Source: Verrucomicrobiota bacterium
GTDB taxonomy: Bacteria; Verrucomicrobiota; Verrucomicrobiia; Opitutales; Opitutaceae
DNA: 10,482 bases
Assembly (NCBI GenBank): GCA_023446735.1
Contig: JAEXPQ010000288.1
Span: forward strand, 1-10,482
Reading direction: 5' to 3'
The translations under genes and the position numbers were made by a program. Below the pieces are notes generated by a model, which was not told the origin of the DNA, did no database searches, and was given only the letters and a program-made list of their open reading frames with translations. This document shows, in pieces, positions 5,705 to 10,482 of this stretch. The first letter of the stretch is position 1. The number at the start of each line of letters is the position of its first letter.

Positions 5705-7098
5705 ACACTCCCGCGACGGGCCTCAAGCGCGGCGCGAATCTCGTGCGCGCGCCGGCGGTTGAGGGGATACACGGCGAGCAGCACGAAGGCGAGCAACGCC
5801 CACGCCGTGGTGGAAAGCGTGAGGATCAGCCGCAGCCGCAGAATGGTCTCGGGGGTCTGGTCGCCGCCGAGCGCGGCGTCGAAGCCGGTCATTTTGAGCG
5901 AGAGAAAGGCGCCGAAGAACGCGGTCGAATAGCCCACCTTCTGGATCCAGGAGAAGATGGCGCCGAAGACCCCCTCGCGCCGCATGCCCCCGCGCAACTC
6001 GTCCTCGTCGCAGATGTCAGCGAGCATCGCCGGCGTGAGGATGTTGATCGCGATCCAGACCGGGCCACAGAGCAGCGGGTCGAGGAGGATCTTGAGCGGG
6101 TTGCCCGGGGTGAAGAGCAGCCACTTGCCCACGGAGCCGAGCAGCACGAGGCCGAACGTGGCGGCGACGGCCTGCGCCTTGCCGATGCGCCGGGCCAGCC
6201 AGGCCACCGGGTAGATCGCGAGGATGCCGACCACCGCATAGCCGAGCGAGAGATGTCCCTTCCAGGTCTCGCCGAGCGCGACGTCGCCGTCGAAAAGGTA
6301 GTAGACCAGCAGGTACCGGTCGAGATTGCTGGCGAACATGCCGGCGACGATCTGCAGCAAGGTCAGTGCGACGAGAATGATGAACGCCTTGCTGGTAAAC
6401 GCGGCCCGGATGCCGGGCAGCAACTCCACGGGCTTCTGTTGCTCGGAGCGGTGGAAGAAACGCTCGCGCACGAACAACGCCGGCAGGACGGCGACGATGC
6501 CGAGGAAGACCACGCCCACGATCCAGCCCAAGGTGCGCACGCCCGCGATCGCCGAGGCGAACATCATCGAGCTCGCGATGGGGAAGATGTAGTTGTACCC
6601 CATCTCGCCGGCCTTGCCGAAGAACCCCACATAGGACGACACGCTGGTGCGCTCGTCGTAGTCGGGAGTGATCTCGTATTGCAACGCGAGGAACGGCACC
6701 GAGAAGAAGGAGTAGCCGGTGTAGAAGAGAAGCTGCGTGGCCACCAGCCACGCGGTGAGGCCGACCGGGCCCCAGTGGGCGGGAACCATCCAGATGAGAC
6801 CAAACGCGAGCGCCTGCACCAGCGCGCCAAGGACAACGAGCGGTCGCCGCCGACCGAAGCGCGAGTGGAAGTTGTCCGAGAAGCGACCGACGAGCGGATC
6901 GATGAACGCATCCAGGAACCGAGGCACGGTGAGCGCCGCCGCCAGCCAAACCGGGTCCAGTTTCAGGGTCATCTGATAGAACGGCGTCGCGAAGCTGCCG
7001 ATCGCCGCCAAACCGAGGAACATCGGCAGGCCGCCCACGCCGAGCGCGAGCTTCTCGCCGACGGGGATGCGGTCGCGGCTCAGTGTGGGAGAGGACAT
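5701..7098 (-). CDS. GPH/MelB-type sugar:cation symporter (MFS)
   Basis: This inner-membrane transporter, about 465 residues with around 12 hydrophobic helices, imports a glycoside with Na+ or H+. Family hallmarks are DPLVGRFSDNFHSRFGRRRP (about residues 67-86), matching the MelB loop 2-3 signature with its conserved Asp. EITPDYDERTSVSSYVGFFG follows near 143-162, then ADICDEDELRGGMRREGVFG near 360-379, corresponding to the GPH A-D-x-x-D-x-D-E-x-x-x-G-x-R-R-E-G motif. The frame is open up to a TTG at 7131, but the ATG at 7098 gives a normal N-terminus (MSSPTLSRDRIPVGEKLALG) and is preferred. It heads the operon with the LacI regulator and GH2. The beta-glucuronide carrier GusB and the melibiose carrier MelB belong to this family, so a beta-glucuronide or galactoside is plausible but not shown. 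Confidence 0.93.
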   Translation of the reverse strand: MSSPTLSRDRIPVGEKLALGVGGLPMFLGLAAIGSFATPFYQMTLKLDPVWLAAALTVPRFLDAFIDPLVGRFSDNFHSRFGRRRPLVVLGALVQALAFGLIWMVPAHWGPVGLTAWLVATQLLFYTGYSFFSVPFLALQYEITPDYDERTSVSSYVGFFGKAGEMGYNYIFPIASSMMFASAIAGVRTLGWIVGVVFLGIVAVLPALFVRERFFHRSEQQKPVELLPGIRAAFTSKAFIILVALTLLQIVAGMFASNLDRYLLVYYLFDGDVALGETWKGHLSLGYAVVGILAIYPVAWLARRIGKAQAVAATFGLVLLGSVGKWLLFTPGNPLKILLDPLLCGPVWIAINILTPAMLADICDEDELRGGMRREGVFGAIFSWIQKVGYSTAFFGAFLSLKMTGFDAALGGDQTPETILRLRLILTLSTTAWALLAFVLLAVYPLNRRRAHEIRAALEARRGSV

Positions 7099-7174
7099 GG
7101 GGACGTGGAGACGGAGGCTAATTGGTGACAATGCAGTCCGAACGTAGGGTCGGCGCTTGCCGCCGGACCGGGAA

Positions 7175-7234
7175 CGCCGGCGGGCCGAGCCGGAACGGTC
7201 CGCCGGCGAGCGGCATCTACAAGAGCCGCCGGCG
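7175..7234. promoter_or_regulatory. Three CGCCGGCG palindromes at 26-bp spacing, candidate LacI operators
   Basis: The self-complementary octamer CGCCGGCG occurs at 7175-7182, 7201-7208 and 7227-7234, each start exactly 26 bases after the previous one. The third copy extends into a 16-bp near-palindrome (7223-7238, GAGCCGCC/GGCGACTC, one mismatch). All have a central CpG, as operators of LacI-family proteins normally do. They lie 77-136 bases upstream of the symporter ATG. The sequence pattern is directly seen; binding by the operon's LacI protein is inferred. Confidence 0.4.
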
Positions 7235-7359
7235 ACTCTCGCGCCAGAGGATTATCGGTATTCTGCGGCATCGTTGCGGCGGGAACAGGTGGGCTGTGGC
7301 GCGCTCGCGCCGGTTGGAGGAAAGCCAACTGCCACGAGCAGGGCGCTGCCCGCGCTGGC

Positions 7360-7389
7360 TGTCCGGGCTTCCGTCAGGAAGCCCGGACA
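7360..7389 (-). terminator. 13-bp stem-loop downstream of the TonB-dependent receptor
   Basis: TGTCCGGGCTTCC at 7360-7372 pairs perfectly with GGAAGCCCGGACA at 7377-7389 around the loop GTCA. It begins 21 bases past the receptor stop codon in the direction of transcription, the normal place for an intrinsic terminator. No U-tract follows on the minus strand, so it may act as a weak terminator or as a 3'-end stabiliser of the receptor mRNA. Confidence 0.65.
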
Positions 7390-7410
7390 ACTGTCAGCCG
7401 GGGAATCGGA

Positions 7411-10308
7411 TCAGAAGTGCAGGGTCGCCGTGAAGGTGTACTTGCGCGGTTCCTGCAGGCCGAGGCGCTCGGCGATCGAGGTGGAGGTGTCCCACCACGC
7501 GAGCGTGTAGACCTGATGGCGACGCGAGTTGAACACGTTGCCGACATTGAGCTGCAGCTCGACCCACGAGCCTTCGCCCACGAACGGCGTCTTGAAGGTG
7601 TAGCCGAGGGAAGCGTCGGCCAAGAGGAGGCTGCGCCCCTCGCGGGACTCGCCGTAGTAGAAGCCGAGGACGTTGGAACTCTGGTAGCGACCGCCGCCGC
7701 CGATCGACAGGTTCTTCAGTGCCCCGCTCATGAAGGTGTACTTCGTGTAGAGGTTGGCGCCGTACTTGCGCTGGCCGCGCGCCTGCAGGCCCTCGAGACC
7801 GGTGACCGTGCCGGGCGTCCAGTTCGCGGGATCGGAGGACCCGTTGGTGGCGTACACCTCGCCGAGCTGCCAGCCGATCTGGTTGATGATGGTGTCCCAG
7901 TCGCCGCCGCCGAGGAGGAAGCCGGGGCCGCCCTTCGCGAGCCAGAACTTGGTGGCGCCGGCGGACCAGGCCTTCACGTCGGACATGATGTTGCGGTACT
8001 TGATGTCGTTGATCGAGAAGTTGGCCGAGATGCGCCAGTTCGGCAGCGGGTTGGCAACGACGGAGAACTCCCAGCCATCGGCCTCGCGGTCGGCGAGGTA
8101 GCCGTTGATGGACGGGTCGAGCCGGTTGGCGGTGCGCTCGGCGGCGGTGATGCGGCCGGCCGCGAGCAACGCGTCGAGGATGCGGTTGTTGAGCGTCGTC
8201 ATCGTGGCGACGTTGCCGTAGTCGGTCGTGTTGAGCTGCTCGTTGGTGTAGTAGCCGGCGGTGGCGAACACCTTGCCGCCGAACAGGTCGAGCTTCAGGC
8301 CGGCGTCGGTGCCCTCGCCCTTGGTCATCGGGGCGATGTAGGTATCGACGAGGTGGATGTTGAAGTTCGGGAGCTGGCGGTTGTTCGAGTGGTTGCCGTA
8401 GAGCGAGACCTGCTTGGTGACGTGGACCACGGCTCCGGCGGTGTACGTGCTCGGGTTGAAGGACTCCGAGAGCCGATTGGTCGGATCCAGCTCGTAGGTG
8501 AAGCGGGTGGTGCCGTCGGGCGCGATCACCGGCGTCCACGTGTGCTTCAGGCTGTCGATGCGGGCGCCGAGGGTGGTGACGAGGCGCTTGCGGAAGAACT
8601 CGCTCTGGAGGGCGAGCATCCCGGTGTGCTGCCGGTCGGAGAAGTCCGACATGTCCTGCGTCGGAGCCCAGCCGGAGTTCGCGACCTGTTTCTTCCAGGA
8701 GCCGACATGGATCGTGGAGGCGTCGCCTTCGGTGATGTAGTGGCGGCGGTAGAGGCGGTTCACGTCGTCGGCGGCGTTGGTGCCGGCCTGGCGGTCGAGG
8801 AAGATCTCGCAGTCCTCGCGGCGCTGCGCGTCGGTCTTGGCGAATTCGTACATGCCGGCGAGGCGGTGGCTGCCCCACTCGCCGGTCGTGAACGTATAGG
8901 CGGCGGTGGCGCGGAGGAACGTGGCCTCGTCGGTCTGCTTGCGGCGCGTCCAATTGTTCTCGAGGTAGATGTCGCCGGCATTCGGATTCACGCTCCAGCC
9001 CGGGAGGTACGCGCTCGCGTCGCCCCAGAGCTCGCTGCTGTCGCCGTAGTAGTTGGTGGCGCGGCTGCCGTTGGCGTCGTAGCCGGTGAACTTCGAGAAC
9101 TGATGGTTCGCGGCGAACTCGAAGGAGAACTGGTCCGAGACCTGATTCTCGTAGACCGCCGTGAAGGCGTCGTAGCTGGTCGTGCGCACGGCGTCGGGGC
9201 CCGCGGGATTCGAGTCGAGCGGAATGATCGCGAGATTCGCGTCGGTGAGCGCGAGATGCGACCAGGTGGGCGCTTCCCAGTTGCTGGTCGGCGCGGAGGT
9301 GTTGGCGTTGGTCGCGAACGGGAAACCGAGCCAGTCGCGCACAACGCCGTCGTCGGCGACCACGCGGTGGCTGGGCCAGAAAGAGTCGATGGGGAGGCCC
9401 CAGGCGTCGGCCCATTGCGAGTTGTAGGTCGGGCGGCCCGCCTCGCGCCAAGCGAAGCTCTGGTCGATCATGAGCCACGGCCGGGCGACGTTGTCGGTGA
9501 CCTTGCCGATCTCGAACTCGGCGCGCACGGCGGAGTTCTTGGTCGGCTTCCACTTGGCGGCGAGGGCGGCGCGCCGGGCGCGGTCGAACTCGAACTGGCG
9601 CCAGCTATGGCCATTCTCGGCCATGGCGTTGACCCGCAATGCGAGCGAGCCGGGCTCGAGCACCTGGTTGTAGTCGACGGTGCCGCGATAGCGGCCCCAA
9701 CTGCCCATCGTGAAGGAGACCGTGTCGTCGGACGAGGAAAGGAGGGCCTGCTTGGTGGTGGTGTTGACGATGCCGCCGGCGGCGCCGAAGCCGAAGAGGA
9801 TGGCGTTGGGCCCGCGGGACTGGTCGACGCGGTCGACGTTGTAGAAGTCGGACGAAACGCGCCACGGGAAGTAGTTGCGCGCGTAGGTTGCATCCAGACC
9901 GCGGATGCGGAGCTGCCACTCGCTGTTGCCGATCATCGGATTGCCGTTGAAGTTGCTGTCGGCGTCGCCGAAATCCGGCACGGCGTTGTTCTGGAAAAGG
10001 ATAATGTCCTTCATGCTCGTGGCGCCGATGTCCTTGAGGAACTCGGGCGTGAGCACGGAGATGGCCGCGGCAGTGTCCTTCAGCTCGGTGTTGAGGCGGC
10101 TGCCGGCGAGGGTGTTCTGCGCGAGGTAGCCGACATCGCGGGTGGAGTTCACCTCGAACGGGCTGAGCACGACGACATCATCTTCGGTCGAAGTGGGGGT
10201 CGCGGCGGGGGCGGACGATTCGGTCTGGGCGACGGCGCTCGCGGCGAGGCCGACCGTCCAGAGGAGGCCGGAGAAGGCCGGCCGGGGTGTCTTGCGTTGG
10301 GGTCTCAT
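7411..10308 (-). CDS. TonB-dependent outer-membrane receptor
   Basis: A 22-stranded barrel receptor that should import an oligosaccharide or other ligand using energy from TonB. From the ATG at 10308 the protein has 965 residues and a clear signal peptide: MRPQRKTPRP, then the hydrophobic FSGLLWTVGLAASAVA, with likely cleavage after AVA. A likely TonB-box region follows (DDVVVLSPFEV), then the plug, about residues 60-190, with GYLAQNTLAGSRLNTELKD, VDQSRGPNAILFGFGAAGG and IVNTTTKQ. The barrel ends in PRKYTFTATLHF with the terminal Phe expected of a Bam-recognised beta-signal. An ATG at 10356 would add 16 residues before the signal peptide. I prefer 10308 because the bases before it are A/C-rich (CAAACAAACCCAACCC) like an untranslated leader. 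Its neighbours suggest a carbohydrate ligand, but no SusD partner is seen, and the ligand cannot be named. Confidence 0.93.
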   Translation of the reverse strand: MRPQRKTPRPAFSGLLWTVGLAASAVAQTESSAPAATPTSTEDDVVVLSPFEVNSTRDVGYLAQNTLAGSRLNTELKDTAAAISVLTPEFLKDIGATSMKDIILFQNNAVPDFGDADSNFNGNPMIGNSEWQLRIRGLDATYARNYFPWRVSSDFYNVDRVDQSRGPNAILFGFGAAGGIVNTTTKQALLSSSDDTVSFTMGSWGRYRGTVDYNQVLEPGSLALRVNAMAENGHSWRQFEFDRARRAALAAKWKPTKNSAVRAEFEIGKVTDNVARPWLMIDQSFAWREAGRPTYNSQWADAWGLPIDSFWPSHRVVADDGVVRDWLGFPFATNANTSAPTSNWEAPTWSHLALTDANLAIIPLDSNPAGPDAVRTTSYDAFTAVYENQVSDQFSFEFAANHQFSKFTGYDANGSRATNYYGDSSELWGDASAYLPGWSVNPNAGDIYLENNWTRRKQTDEATFLRATAAYTFTTGEWGSHRLAGMYEFAKTDAQRREDCEIFLDRQAGTNAADDVNRLYRRHYITEGDASTIHVGSWKKQVANSGWAPTQDMSDFSDRQHTGMLALQSEFFRKRLVTTLGARIDSLKHTWTPVIAPDGTTRFTYELDPTNRLSESFNPSTYTAGAVVHVTKQVSLYGNHSNNRQLPNFNIHLVDTYIAPMTKGEGTDAGLKLDLFGGKVFATAGYYTNEQLNTTDYGNVATMTTLNNRILDALLAAGRITAAERTANRLDPSINGYLADREADGWEFSVVANPLPNWRISANFSINDIKYRNIMSDVKAWSAGATKFWLAKGGPGFLLGGGDWDTIINQIGWQLGEVYATNGSSDPANWTPGTVTGLEGLQARGQRKYGANLYTKYTFMSGALKNLSIGGGGRYQSSNVLGFYYGESREGRSLLLADASLGYTFKTPFVGEGSWVELQLNVGNVFNSRRHQVYTLAWWDTSTSIAERLGLQEPRKYTFTATLHF

Positions 10309-10377
10309 GGGTTGGGTTTGTTTGGGGGAAATCTTTGATCGGGAGAATGGATTCATCGCCGCGCGCCGCGGCGACGG

Positions 10378-10482
10378 TCAGCGCGCGCGGCGAAGCTCGG
10401 CGGCGGCGGGCAACAGGCGGCCGCGCGCGCCCCAGAGGGAGCACGAGCCGCCGACCCAGACCGCGAGATCGCGGGCCGGCGC
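10378..10482 (-). CDS. C-terminal fragment of an unidentified protein
   Basis: Reading the minus strand from the window edge, 34 open codons end at a TGA (10378-10380). The peptide includes LAVWVGGSCSLWGARGRLLP and ends ELRRAR. Thirty-two of the 34 codons end in G or C, as in the genes nearby, which supports real coding. It stops 69 bases before the preferred receptor start (21 before the alternative), so it may share a transcript with the receptor. Too little is visible to assign a family. Confidence 0.45.
   Translation of the reverse strand, partial: APARDLAVWVGGSCSLWGARGRLLPAAAELRRAR

Larger units (their letters stand above)
7099..7410. promoter_or_regulatory. Intergenic region upstream of the symporter operon
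   Basis: This spacer of about 310 bp lies between the receptor stop and the symporter start and has no credible gene. It should contain the operon promoter, because a strong stem-loop at its far end separates it from the receptor gene. On the minus strand GATAAT (complement of 7251-7256) is the best -10-like hexamer, but no matching TTGACA-like -35 box is present at 16-18 bases, so the promoter is only a guess. The palindrome array at 7175-7234 lies directly downstream of that hexamer, between it and the symporter ATG. No riboswitch fold is recognised. Confidence 0.4.

Noticed and set aside
2261..5932. A 1223-codon open frame on the plus strand.
   Set aside because: It is fully antisense to GH2, the LacI gene and part of the symporter, all with clear family motifs. 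Its translation is low-complexity Ala/Arg/Val/Glu-rich without domains, as expected from GC-rich complementary strands.
5632..7128. A 498-codon open frame on the plus strand with His/Glu/Arg-rich translation.
   Set aside because: It is antisense to the GPH symporter, whose helices and signature loops are unambiguous.
7099..7410. A tRNA, riboswitch or small protein gene in the spacer.
   Set aside because: No cloverleaf or known riboswitch core is visible, and short open frames here lack support beyond GC-driven openness.
7394..9553. A 719-codon minus-strand frame and the 409-codon frame at 4497-5726.
   Set aside because: These are out-of-frame readings of the receptor and LacI genes with Arg/Pro-rich translations; no motif supports them.
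7417..10338. A 973-codon open frame on the plus strand.
   Set aside because: It mirrors the TonB-dependent receptor gene; the translation has no recognisable domain and is rich in Gly, Val, Ala and Glu from high third-position GC.

Overview
The window looks like chromosomal DNA from a high-GC member of the Verrucomicrobia, most likely class Opitutae. The main evidence is the TonB-dependent receptor, whose mature N-terminus runs SPFEV-(x)n-GYLAQNTLAGSRLNT, a form I associate with opitutal receptors. The absence of clear Shine-Dalgarno sequences before the genes and the strong G/C preference at third codon positions fit. This assignment is from memory of families, not a search. Every convincing gene is on the minus strand, so genes are read from the right edge to the left.

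Right part (7360-10482): the last 34 codons of an unidentified gene enter at the edge. A large outer-membrane TonB-dependent receptor follows, and a strong stem-loop lies just after its stop.

Middle part (2396-7410): a spacer of about 310 bp leads into a compact carbohydrate-use operon. It encodes a GPH/MelB-type sugar-cation symporter, then a LacI-family regulator overlapping it by 4 bases (GTGA), then a cytoplasmic glycoside hydrolase family 2 enzyme. The spacer holds three copies of the palindrome CGCCGGCG placed exactly 26 bp apart, a reasonable candidate operator array for the LacI protein. Taken together: the receptor brings an oligosaccharide across the outer membrane, the symporter takes it across the inner membrane, GH2 hydrolyses a beta-glycosidic bond in the cytoplasm, and LacI senses the sugar. 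The substrate (beta-galactoside, beta-glucuronide or other) cannot be read from the sequence.

Left part (1-2409): this is a rearranged accessory region. The GH2 gene runs directly into an Rhs/YD-repeat gene that has lost its N-terminal part and any good start codon. The Rhs core motif is intact. After it comes a variable tail of about 218 residues in clearly lower-GC DNA, then, one base after the Rhs stop, a 72-residue protein with two membrane segments. This is the layout of an orphan Rhs C-terminal tip with its immunity gene. Beyond it are a 25-bp tandem repeat resembling IS21-family ends, a perfect 9-bp hairpin, and, at the left edge, plus-strand YD-like motifs in shifting frames that may be the wreck of another Rhs gene. 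The Rhs tip/small membrane protein pair and the 26-bp-spaced palindromes are the most interesting items.
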